Position numbers and translations under genes: made by a program
Assembly (NCBI GenBank): GCA_947631365.1
Contig: CANRLB010000006.1
Location: 1-22,903, forward strand
Direction: 5' to 3'
DNA: 22,903 bases
From: an uncultured Bacilli bacterium
GTDB taxonomy: Bacteria > Bacillota_I > Bacilli_A > RF39 > UBA660
Notes under the pieces: model-generated
What the model was told of the DNA's origin: nothing
Database searches by the model: none
Seen by the model: the letters and a program-made list of their open reading frames with translations, nothing else
Shown here: in pieces, positions 14,640 through 22,175 of the stretch
How the letters are laid out: each line of letters starts with the position of its first letter
Position numbering within the stretch: the first letter of the stretch is position 1

Positions 14640-15986
14640 CTAACTTTTTATTAATTTCTTAAATTCATCGCCTTTTTCTTCAAAGTTTTTATAAAACTCA
14701 TAACTTGCTGCGGCGGGGCTTAACAAACAACCACTTTCCTTAGGAGTTACTTTTTTACTTATCACAACTGCTTCTTCTAAAGTGTTTACAAAATAGACTT
14801 TTTTATTATCAATAAGCTTTCCAATCATTAATCCAGTTGTTGGCATACATATTAAATTATCTATTTCACTTTTTTTCAAATATTCAATAAATTTACTATA
14901 ATCAATGTGACGATCTTCTCCCCCAATAATAAGAGTCTTAATATTATTTAAACTTTCTAATGCGGATATAGTAGCTTCGGGAATTGTGGCAATAGTGTCA
15001 CAATAATAGTGAATACCATCATACTTACCAACATCTTCCATTCGATAAGGTAATGATTTAAAATTATTTATCGCTTCTTTAGTTAAGTCCATATTTAAAT
15101 TAAGTATTTTAGCTACAATTAAAACTGCCATAATATTTTTTAAATTATGAATTCCTAAAAGATGTCTATCATCATTTGTATTATATAATTTTTCATTATT
15201 TAAATATATGTAATTTTCCATAATATAGGAGGTATTTTTATCCTTACATTTATCCTCCTGAAATTTATATTTTTGAGCTTTGTATACATTACTTGCCATA
15301 TATTTTATTAAATATTCATTATCGGAGGCATAGATTGCATAATCATCTTTATTTTGATATTTAAATATATTTAATTTACTTTGATGATAATTTTCTACAC
15401 TTCCAGCATGATCTAAATGATCTTGATATAAATTTAATATTACGCCTATATGAGGAGAATAATTAACAAATTCTAGTTGATGACTAGACATTTCTATCAC
15501 AAGAAGAGTATCTTCTTTGATATTTTCAATTTCATCAAATATAGGATTACCTATATTCCCTAGAATGAAAACATCTTTTTGGTTATGCTTTAGGACTTCA
15601 TATAATAAAGATGAAGTTGTACTTTTCCCTTTAGTACCAGTTATACCTATAATATTTCTACTATCAAATTTTAAAATTAATTCCAATTGAGAAGTAATTT
15701 TATCTTTTATTCTTTCAATATTAATATTTTTAAATGATATACCGGGAGTTTTAATAATTAAATCATATTTATCTAAATTATCTAAATAATTATCTTTAGA
15801 AACAAATTCTATATAGCGATCATTTTTATATATTGGTTCATCTTTTAAATCATTTTGATCTAAAATAGTTAAAAATTGATTGGGTAAATGACGACGAATA
15901 AATTTATAAGTTGATACCCCTTCTTTTCCCATACCTAAAATAGCAATTTTTTTATTTTTTAAGTAATCAAGTAAATCATTTAACAT
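14640..15986 (-). CDS. murD2: UDP-N-acetylmuramoyl-L-alanine--L-glutamate ligase (MurD2)
   Basis: This is a Mur ligase of the MurD family, 448 residues. The N-terminal UDP-binding domain has ILGMGKEGVSTYKF (16-29) and TPGIS (80-84). The ATP-binding domain has the P-loop GITGTKGKSTTSS (114-126), then EMSSHQLE and LNLYQDHLDHAG, and GIHNLKNIMA. The C-terminal domain includes IGGEDRHIDY and LLSPAAASYEFYKNF. Ordinary MurD adds D-Glu to UDP-MurNAc-L-Ala. In Xanthomonas, MurD2 adds L-Glu instead, and its partner MurL then inverts it. The L-Glu assignment rests on the adjoining murL, which it overlaps by 11 nt, and not on a residue I can point to. It acts in the cytoplasm in peptidoglycan precursor synthesis. 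Confidence 0.85.
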   Translation of the reverse strand: MLNDLLDYLKNKKIAILGMGKEGVSTYKFIRRHLPNQFLTILDQNDLKDEPIYKNDRYIEFVSKDNYLDNLDKYDLIIKTPGISFKNINIERIKDKITSQLELILKFDSRNIIGITGTKGKSTTSSLLYEVLKHNQKDVFILGNIGNPIFDEIENIKEDTLLVIEMSSHQLEFVNYSPHIGVILNLYQDHLDHAGSVENYHQSKLNIFKYQNKDDYAIYASDNEYLIKYMASNVYKAQKYKFQEDKCKDKNTSYIMENYIYLNNEKLYNTNDDRHLLGIHNLKNIMAVLIVAKILNLNMDLTKEAINNFKSLPYRMEDVGKYDGIHYYCDTIATIPEATISALESLNNIKTLIIGGEDRHIDYSKFIEYLKKSEIDNLICMPTTGLMIGKLIDNKKVYFVNTLEEAVVISKKVTPKESGCLLSPAAASYEFYKNFEEKGDEFKKLIKS

Positions 15987-17316
15987 ATTTTTGCATCTCC
16001 TTTTTTAAAATTTCTGCAAAATATGAAGGTAAATTGTTCTCTTCATTATAGTAATTTATTAATTCTAAGTCTTCTTCTATAGGATAGTGATCTTGGTAAT
16101 ATTGTAATAAGAATGGTAATTTATCTAGTTTTTTAATTAACATACTTACAGCAACACGTACTTCATGGAATGTTCCTACACATTCAAAAGGCTTAGTTTC
16201 TTTATAACCTAATAATTCTTGAAAAATAGGTAATAAATCTTTTCTTTCATATAAGTCTTCATTAAATATATTTAATAATTTTTCTTTATATAAATAGGGA
16301 CTTAGAATTATAAAAACAAATAAACATTTAGGACAATTACAACACCAAGGCCAGTTAATATCCTTACTACCTAGATTGCAACTTTTGAAATGCGGATGAT
16401 ATTTTTCATAATGAGAGAAAAGAAAAGCTATTTCTAGTTCATTTAAAGGTCTAAGGAGGCTAAAATAATGAATATCTAAATGAAAATATTTTTCCATATA
16501 ATTGTTAAAATCTTTTTCATATTCATAAGATTTAGAATATTGATGATTAACATTAGAATTTAAAACTGTTTCCTCATTTGCACTGGCTTCATTAGCTAAT
16601 ATAATATACTTTTTATGATAAATGTAAGAAACTAAATAAGTTAAAAAAGATAAAAGCGAGCTAAAAGGAGTATGCCCATTTAAAAATTCTTGATTATTTA
16701 AATCTATTAAATGGGGATCAATAATTCTTGTCGCTATTAAACTATCAATATTAGCTTCTTTAACACAAGCTAAATTAGCTTTCTTAGGATTTAAAATAAA
16801 TGCTGTATTATCAACTTCATTTTTTAAAATTTCTAAAACTACGGCGGAATCTTTACCTCCTCCAACTGGAATTAAATTACCATTTGTTTCATAATTTATA
16901 GGTTTTAATTCTATTTTTTCACCCATTATTTTAAAATTAAATAATTCTTCTTCTGAAACATTTATTTTATTACGATATAAAAATTCACCTAAACCATTAT
17001 AATAAAGTTTTTTAAACCATTTTATTTGTTCTTCATCTAAATAACCAGCTTTAATAATAATATTTTGACTACAACAACATTTTATATAACTAATAAGTTC
17101 GATTAGGCCTAAATGAAAAATTAAATTTCGTAAATAATTATCATTTAAAGAAATATTATTTGGTACTTTTAAACTTATAATAGGATTAAATGTCGTTAAA
17201 TTAGGAATAATAAAATAATATTTAATTTCTAATGTATTATTAATAAGATGATATTCATATTTATCATAGATAAATTCTGGATATTGATAACGTAATTTTT
17301 GAAATTTATCATTCAT
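15976..17316 (-). CDS. murL: UDP-MurNAc-L-Ala-L-Glu epimerase (MurL)
   Basis: MurL converts the terminal L-Glu of UDP-MurNAc-L-Ala-L-Glu to D-Glu using ATP, giving the normal peptidoglycan precursor without a glutamate racemase. The 446-residue length matches the Xanthomonas enzyme (about 447). A PP-loop-type ATP site PVGGGKDSAVVLEIL lies at 150-164, followed by ILANEASANEETV (239-251) and a cysteine cluster NWPWCCNCPKC (321-331). N-terminal residues 1-130 form the less conserved domain. Homologues are sometimes labelled only as unknown or endonuclease-domain proteins. It has its own promoter, AAGGAG about 9 nt before the ATG, and ends in TGA inside the start of murD2, so the two are translationally coupled. 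Confidence 0.85.
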   Translation of the reverse strand: MNDKFQKLRYQYPEFIYDKYEYHLINNTLEIKYYFIIPNLTTFNPIISLKVPNNISLNDNYLRNLIFHLGLIELISYIKCCCSQNIIIKAGYLDEEQIKWFKKLYYNGLGEFLYRNKINVSEEELFNFKIMGEKIELKPINYETNGNLIPVGGGKDSAVVLEILKNEVDNTAFILNPKKANLACVKEANIDSLIATRIIDPHLIDLNNQEFLNGHTPFSSLLSFLTYLVSYIYHKKYIILANEASANEETVLNSNVNHQYSKSYEYEKDFNNYMEKYFHLDIHYFSLLRPLNELEIAFLFSHYEKYHPHFKSCNLGSKDINWPWCCNCPKCLFVFIILSPYLYKEKLLNIFNEDLYERKDLLPIFQELLGYKETKPFECVGTFHEVRVAVSMLIKKLDKLPFLLQYYQDHYPIEEDLELINYYNEENNLPSYFAEILKKEMQKYVK

Positions 17317-17345
17317 TTTATAATTCTCCTTCTTTTTATTAGATA

Positions 17346-17376
17346 ATTATATCACTATCTATTTTTTATGCAAATA
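17346..17376 (-). promoter_or_regulatory. Promoter of murL-murD2
   Basis: The minus strand carries TGA-TATAAT, a perfect -10 with the TGn extension (hexamer 17346-17351), 30 nt upstream of the murL ATG. A weak TTGCAT lies 16 nt upstream of it. The start point would be near 17339, leaving about 22 nt with the AAGGAG ribosome binding site. The terminator of the upstream operon lies just before it, so murL-murD2 is an independent unit. Confidence 0.65.
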
Positions 17377-17380
17377 TACT

Positions 17381-17408
17381 AAAAAAGACAATTTAAAGTT
17401 GCCTTTTA
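17381..17408 (-). terminator. Rho-independent terminator of gpmI-vanY-unknown operon
   Basis: On the minus strand AAAGGCAA and TTGTCTTT form an 8-bp stem (one G-U) around CTTTAA, ending in a run of T. The stem begins within the TAA stop of the 449-residue protein gene (17406-17408), so the hairpin overlaps the coding end. Confidence 0.7.
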
Positions 17409-18755
17409 ATTTAATTCTTCGGTTCCACTACCAAAAGATGGCTCAAATGTTAAAAGATTTAATTCTTTACTTAACATATTAAATCCTTCATTATTAGAAA
17501 GATTAGATAATATAGTTGTTATATCTTCACTTGTTAACATACTATATTCTATATAATTAGTAGTATTTAATTCACTAATCTTTGAAATATTATCTAAAGT
17601 ATAATTTATTTCTAAATTTAAATTATTATTATCATCTGCGATTTTTAATGTAATCTTATTATCATTATTCTTAGTTTGGTAACTTATATTATAAAGATAA
17701 TCTTCTTTTGTTACGTTGATATCAAAATCATATTTACCGCTTTTATTTGTTATATTCCCTTCAAAGATAGTTTCGACATTTGATAATTTAAAATTATAAG
17801 TTGTTCCTTTTATCGAAATAGTTCCTAAATTAGTTTTTATATTATTTTCTTCTTTAGTAATTTTATACTCCTTATTATTTCTTTCAACTATTATTAAATT
17901 ATTCATTCTAATTTGCAATTTTTCTAATTGATTTTCTTTATTTAAATAAGTATTTATTTCTAAATCATTTTGAAAATCTATAAATTCATAATTATTTAAA
18001 TTACTTTTAATAACACTTTCATCTATTTTAAAAACATTAGCTAAAGAAGTTAGAAGTTTGGAATTATTTAATATATCATTAATAATATTCTTTTGAATAC
18101 TATTTAAATCTTCTTTAGGTATTTTCATTATATAATTATTAACATTTACTTCTTTATTATTTATTTTCAAAGTTGTATTTTCTTTTTTAAAATATTCTTT
18201 TTTTAAATTAGTTTTAATTATTTTAAAAATTTCTTCTACTATTATTTTTGAATCATTTTGATAATTAACCCAAATATCATCATTAAGAGAACTTAGAATT
18301 TTTATCGGTTTATCGTAGATAGAATCTAAGTTTATATAGCCATCAGTATTTTCTAACAATAAATTAATATCAGCTAATTTTTGATTTTTATAGTTAAGAT
18401 TAAGAAAAGTGTTATTAATTTTATTTTGGTAGTCTATTTCATTTTTAAATGAGATATCTAAATTATTAATAACATTAGCTAGATTTTCTAAATTATGATC
18501 ATTAGTAATAAAATTTAATTTAACTTCACCTGATAAAGATAATAAATTAGTAAATATTTCACTATTTTGAGTAATAATATAAGCTAATTTATTAGGTATT
18601 CGATCAAGAATTGTATAATAAATATTTTCTGGACTTCGATCTTGTTTTTTAAGAAAAAAAGTTATTATACCAACAAAAACTAAGAGAATAATTAGAATTG
18701 TTATAATAATTAAAGAAATTTTAGAACTTTTATTTTCATTTATATTTTCACTCAC
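17406..18755 (-). CDS. Uncharacterised membrane-anchored extracytoplasmic protein
   Basis: I do not recognise this protein. It has 449 residues: a short polar N-terminus, one membrane helix (about residues 13-36, IIITILIILLVFVGIITFFL), then about 410 residues outside the membrane, very rich in Asn, Lys, Ile and Leu, with no cysteine and no catalytic motif I can see. Alternating polar/hydrophobic strands (for example DISFKNEIDYQNKINNTFLNLNY, in segments) suggest a beta-rich fold. The start is a GTG with AGGAG 8 nt upstream; that site overlaps the vanY stop, so the pair is probably coupled. As the last gene of gpmI-vanY, it may act at the cell surface with VanY; this is context only. Confidence 0.8.
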   Translation of the reverse strand: MSENINENKSSKISLIIITILIILLVFVGIITFFLKKQDRSPENIYYTILDRIPNKLAYIITQNSEIFTNLLSLSGEVKLNFITNDHNLENLANVINNLDISFKNEIDYQNKINNTFLNLNYKNQKLADINLLLENTDGYINLDSIYDKPIKILSSLNDDIWVNYQNDSKIIVEEIFKIIKTNLKKEYFKKENTTLKINNKEVNVNNYIMKIPKEDLNSIQKNIINDILNNSKLLTSLANVFKIDESVIKSNLNNYEFIDFQNDLEINTYLNKENQLEKLQIRMNNLIIVERNNKEYKITKEENNIKTNLGTISIKGTTYNFKLSNVETIFEGNITNKSGKYDFDINVTKEDYLYNISYQTKNNDNKITLKIADDNNNLNLEINYTLDNISKISELNTTNYIEYSMLTSEDITTILSNLSNNEGFNMLSKELNLLTFEPSFGSGTEELN

Positions 18756-18765
18756 TTTAAAACTC

Positions 18766-19650
18766 CTATTTTTCTATAAAGAATGCATAATATTCATCAA
18801 AAGTAATTTGGTTTTCATTAATATATTTAGCAACTTCAGTGCCAACATAACGATAATGCCATGGTTCAAAAATATAACCAGTAATATATACTTTATCTTC
18901 AGGATATCTTAAAATAAAACCATATTTATAAGCATTTTCTTTTAGCCAGATTCCTTCTTTAGAATCTTCAAAATGAGCATTTTCATCAGTGGTATTTAAA
19001 TCAACAGCAAGTCCTGTTTGATGTTCAGAATAGCCTGGTCTTGCAGAATAAGTATCAGTTTTTTCTACGCCATCTTTAGCCACATACCCATTATAAGTAT
19101 CTTCTTGGGTTTTATAGCTACGATATGGAGAAACACTAAATAATTTAATTCCGTCTTCTTTGGCATCTTCAATCATTTCAACTAAATGTTCATAGGCAGT
19201 TGGATGCATATATCTGGTTCCCCAGTTAACATATTTACTATCCATTTCAACTAATTCTGGTTCATAATCACTAGGTAATTTATGATATTTATTAACAATA
19301 ATTAATAAGCCATCATCTAAATTACTATCTATATCATGAGTATAAAAAGCATAATCAAGATTAGTATTAATCCGGGTAATAACTTCTTTAGCATCAATAT
19401 CAGGATTTTCTTTAGCATAACTTAAATATCTTGATAAATTTTTTTCTAAAAAATATTTTTCATTTCGAAGAGCAATTTCTAAAGGATCTATATCTTTATT
19501 AATTGGTTCATTATCTTTAGTTGGATTATTATTCATATTATCATTTGGTTCCTTTCTTTTGTTTAAATAGATTACACTACTAAAACATATTATTGAAAGT
19601 GCTAATAATATGACTATTATTAAAATTAATTTTTTTCTTCTTCTTTTCAT
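18766..19650 (-). CDS. Membrane-anchored D-alanyl-D-alanine carboxypeptidase, VanY/M15B family
   Basis: It should trim the terminal D-Ala from peptidoglycan stem peptides outside the membrane. Residues 8-29 form an N-terminal anchor after MKRRRKK, followed by an Asn/Lys/Pro-rich linker (31-55). The peptidase domain has YRSYKTQ (R177), the zinc motif SEHQTGLAVD (H210, D217) and FEPWHYRYVG, with catalytic E262 and third zinc ligand H265. These are all the M15B residues, so it is probably active. Length 294 is normal. AGGAAG lies 8 nt before the ATG, and the gene follows gpmI by 15 nt. True substrate could be DD- or LD-peptides; sequence motifs favour DD. Confidence 0.93.
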   Translation of the reverse strand: MKRRRKKLILIIVILLALSIICFSSVIYLNKRKEPNDNMNNNPTKDNEPINKDIDPLEIALRNEKYFLEKNLSRYLSYAKENPDIDAKEVITRINTNLDYAFYTHDIDSNLDDGLLIIVNKYHKLPSDYEPELVEMDSKYVNWGTRYMHPTAYEHLVEMIEDAKEDGIKLFSVSPYRSYKTQEDTYNGYVAKDGVEKTDTYSARPGYSEHQTGLAVDLNTTDENAHFEDSKEGIWLKENAYKYGFILRYPEDKVYITGYIFEPWHYRYVGTEVAKYINENQITFDEYYAFFIEK

Positions 19651-19665
19651 TTATATACTTCCTAT

Positions 19666-21159
19666 CTATTTTAATAATATTTCAGTATCTTTCATTTCTT
19701 CTGGAACGGCAATATCCATATATTCAAGGATAGTTGGAGCCACCATAGTTAAATCGCCAGATTCTTTTAATTTAACATTTTTATCTAATATAATAAAAGG
19801 TACTTTACTTAATGTATGAGTAGTAACTTTATTTCCTTTTTCATCAAACATTATATCAGCATTACCATGATCGGCAAGAATTATAACTTTATAAAAATTT
19901 TCACTCGCTTTCTCTACTATTTTTTCTAAACATAAGTCAACAGCCATGCAAGCTTTAATTGTAGCTTCAAAATTACCCGTATGACCAACCATATCAGGAT
20001 TAGCAAAATTCATTAAAATAAAATCGTAATCTTGAACCATACATTCAATACATTTTTTCGTTATTTCAACCGCACTCATTTCTGGTTTTAAATCATAGGT
20101 AGCAACTTTAGGGGAAGGAATTAAAAATTCGTTACATTTATTAATTTTCCCGTTATAACCTCCATCAAAGAAATAAGTTACATGGGGGAATTTTTCCGTT
20201 TCCGCAATTCTTGCTTGCGTAAATTCTAATTTTTCTAAATATAGTCCTAAGGGATTGGTTATAACTGGCTCTAAAATAAAATTATTAGTTGGGATATTTT
20301 TATCAATTGGTAAAAAGCTATAAACAGATAAATTATCTAAATATGGCCGATTAAATTCATTAAAATCTGGTAGGATAAGGGAAGATAGAATTTGTTTAGC
20401 CCGATCAGCTCGATAGTTCATCCAAATCAAAATATCACCATTCTTAATTAGTGATTCTCGAGAAACAACTAAAGGTTTTAAAAATTCATCTGTTATATTT
20501 TTTTCATACAAGTTATAGATTGAATCTTTAATTTTAATTACTTCTTCTCCTTTTCCTTTAGTTATTAAATCATAATAAATTTTAGTTCGATCATAATTTT
20601 TATCACGATCCATAGCATAATATCTTCCACAAATAGTGGCAATATCACCTACTTTATTTTTCTTTATTTCATTTTCTATTTGTGAAATATATTTATAAGC
20701 ATCATGAATACCTGTATCTCTTCCATCAGTAATTAAATGAAAATGAATTTTATGAAAATCATTTTTAACAAGAATTTGATATAACTTAATAAAATCATCT
20801 ATTCCTGCATGAACGTTTCCATCACTACATAAGCCCATTAGATGAATATCTTTATCTTTGTTATTTAATAATTCTTGAAATTTTTCATTTTCTAAAACAT
20901 TACTATTTAAAAAATCATCAACTAATGTTTCATTTTGTTTAATAAGACGCCCAGCCCCAATTGTTAAATGACCAGTTTCACTATTACCAAATTGTCCTTT
21001 TTTAAGTCCAACAGCTTCTTCACTAGCAAAAAGAGAGGCATGTGGAAATTCTTCCCATAGTTTATTAAATGTTTTCATTTGGGCAGCAAAAATAGCATTA
21101 CCATATTCTTCTTCTCTTAAACCAAAACCATCTAAAATGATAGTTAATATCTTTTTCAT
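19666..21159 (-). CDS. gpmI: 2,3-bisphosphoglycerate-independent phosphoglycerate mutase
   Basis: It interconverts 3- and 2-phosphoglycerate in glycolysis, using two Mn ions. From the ATG at 21159 the protein has 497 residues. The metal ligand D10 sits in LDGFG, the catalytic serine is S60 in GNSETGHL, and H117, the DGRD motif (145-148), GRYYAMDRD (178-186), NYRADRAKQ and ADHGNADIM with a later HT follow in the expected order. A longer start at 21168 is GTG and would put the AGGTG ribosome binding site inside the gene, so ATG is chosen. Mn dependence makes this enzyme pH-sensitive during Bacillus sporulation; it sits here next to spo0A, but behind a terminator. Confidence 0.97.
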   Translation of the reverse strand: MKKILTIILDGFGLREEEYGNAIFAAQMKTFNKLWEEFPHASLFASEEAVGLKKGQFGNSETGHLTIGAGRLIKQNETLVDDFLNSNVLENEKFQELLNNKDKDIHLMGLCSDGNVHAGIDDFIKLYQILVKNDFHKIHFHLITDGRDTGIHDAYKYISQIENEIKKNKVGDIATICGRYYAMDRDKNYDRTKIYYDLITKGKGEEVIKIKDSIYNLYEKNITDEFLKPLVVSRESLIKNGDILIWMNYRADRAKQILSSLILPDFNEFNRPYLDNLSVYSFLPIDKNIPTNNFILEPVITNPLGLYLEKLEFTQARIAETEKFPHVTYFFDGGYNGKINKCNEFLIPSPKVATYDLKPEMSAVEITKKCIECMVQDYDFILMNFANPDMVGHTGNFEATIKACMAVDLCLEKIVEKASENFYKVIILADHGNADIMFDEKGNKVTTHTLSKVPFIILDKNVKLKESGDLTMVAPTILEYMDIAVPEEMKDTEILLK

Positions 21160-21177
21160 AGGTTTCACCTTATGTTT

Positions 21178-21206
21178 AATATACCATATTATATGAAAAA
21201 AAACAA
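21178..21206 (-). promoter_or_regulatory. Candidate promoter of gpmI operon
   Basis: The minus strand has TATATT (21178-21183) preceded by TGG, an extended -10, and TTGTTT (21201-21206) 17 nt upstream. It lies between the spo0A terminator and the gpmI ribosome binding site and gives a 5' UTR of only about 12 nt. Confidence 0.45.
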
Positions 21207-21239
21207 TTTACCAGAATCATTTTTAAGACAAGTTTAGTC

Positions 21240-21267
21240 AAAAAAATTAGAAACAATGTTTCTAATT
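21240..21267 (-). terminator. Rho-independent terminator of spo0A, overlapping its stop codon
   Basis: On the minus strand AATTAGAAAC and GTTTCTAATT form a perfect 10-bp stem (21267-21258 with 21254-21245) with a 3-nt loop, followed by five T (21244-21240). The TAG stop of spo0A (21264-21262) lies in the first arm. The stem is AT-rich but long. Confidence 0.8.
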
Positions 21268-22023
21268 ATAGACCAAATTATTATCAACTTTTAATTTATC
21301 TGCTAAAGTAGTTAAATATTCTGCATTAGTAGGTTTATCGCGATTAACATTAATACTGTTACCAAAAATACTTTCCATTAAATTAATATCGCCTCTATTC
21401 CAACTTATCTCTATAGCATGTCTAATTGCTCTTTCTACTCTCGTTGGAGTTGTATTAAATTTTTTGGCAATTTCAGGATAAACATCTTTTGTTATATAAG
21501 AAATACCATTGCTTTCTTCTAAAACAATTTGAACTCCTTCTTTAATATATTGATAACCTCTTACATGAGATGGAATACCTAAATTATGTAATAAATCAGT
21601 TAGAATTCTTTCTAAATTAAATAATTTCTTTTTATTATTTTTATTATTTAATTCAATAGATAAAATTCTTTTCTCTAAACTCGCAAAATTAATCGGTTTT
21701 AACATATAATAATCTATTCCATATTTATTAGCTTCCGCTAATATATGTTCATCTTGAAAATTCGTGGCCACGATAACATTCTTTTTAATTTTTCTCAAAG
21801 CCATTTCACTCAAAATATATAAACCATCCATTTGAGGAAGTATAAGATCCATTACAATAATATCAATATTACTAATATTATTAATTAAATAACTTAATCC
21901 TTCTTCTCCATTATTTTTACAAGCTACTACTTTAATTACTTCATGACTGCTAAAATACTTCTCTAAGTCTTTAGTCATTGATTCGTTATTATCAATAACT
22001 AAAACCTTAATGTTGTTTTTCAT
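21262..22023 (-). CDS. spo0A: Sporulation master regulator Spo0A
   Basis: Spo0A is the response regulator that, once phosphorylated, switches endospore formers into sporulation and represses growth-phase genes. The 253-residue protein has a receiver domain (1-125) with D11, phospho-acceptor D59 (VMDLILPQMDG), T87 and K109 (MLKP), a short linker, and the Spo0A-specific DNA-binding domain (about 138-250): LGIPSHVRGYQYI, then YPEIAKKFNTTPTRVERAIR (recognition helix) and SIFGN, ending KPTNAEYLTTLADKL. Longer readings to 22167 add 48 unrelated residues; GAGGAG before 22023 and the family N-terminus fix the start. The second residue of the acidic pocket is N12, not Asp. It has its own promoter with Spo0A boxes and a terminator. 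Confidence 0.95.
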   Translation of the reverse strand: MKNNIKVLVIDNNESMTKDLEKYFSSHEVIKVVACKNNGEEGLSYLINNISNIDIIVMDLILPQMDGLYILSEMALRKIKKNVIVATNFQDEHILAEANKYGIDYYMLKPINFASLEKRILSIELNNKNNKKKLFNLERILTDLLHNLGIPSHVRGYQYIKEGVQIVLEESNGISYITKDVYPEIAKKFNTTPTRVERAIRHAIEISWNRGDINLMESIFGNSINVNRDKPTNAEYLTTLADKLKVDNNLVYN

Positions 22024-22059
22024 TTTTCTCTCCTCTTTTATAATTTTTGTACTGCTTGT

Positions 22060-22151
22060 AAATTCATTATAAAAGAATATTTGACAAAAAGCTATAGGAA
22101 GTTTTGACAAGTCTTGTCTATCTATGTAAACATTTGTCGAATTATGACGAT
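22060..22151 (-). promoter_or_regulatory. spo0A promoter region with a cluster of Spo0A-binding (0A) boxes
   Basis: The minus strand has TATAAT (22066-22071), and overlapping it ATGAATTT (22067-22060), which fits the sigma-H -10 pattern RNGAATWW as I remember it; no good -35 of either class is visible. Around it lie matches to the 0A box (TGTCRAA): TGTCAAA on the minus strand at 22080-22086 and 22103-22109 (23 bp apart), TGTCGAA on the plus strand at 22135-22141, and a 6-of-7 TGACGAT at 22145-22151, exactly 10 bp from the previous one in the same direction. A weaker TGTCTAT lies at 22115-22121. The likeliest reading is autoregulation of spo0A. Confidence 0.65.
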
Positions 22152-22175
22152 TATCTATATTTTTCATTTAATTTA

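Noticed and set aside
22024..22167. A 48-residue N-terminal extension of Spo0A.
   Set aside because: It has no family support, lies across the promoter and 0A boxes, and a good ribosome binding site precedes the internal ATG at 22023.
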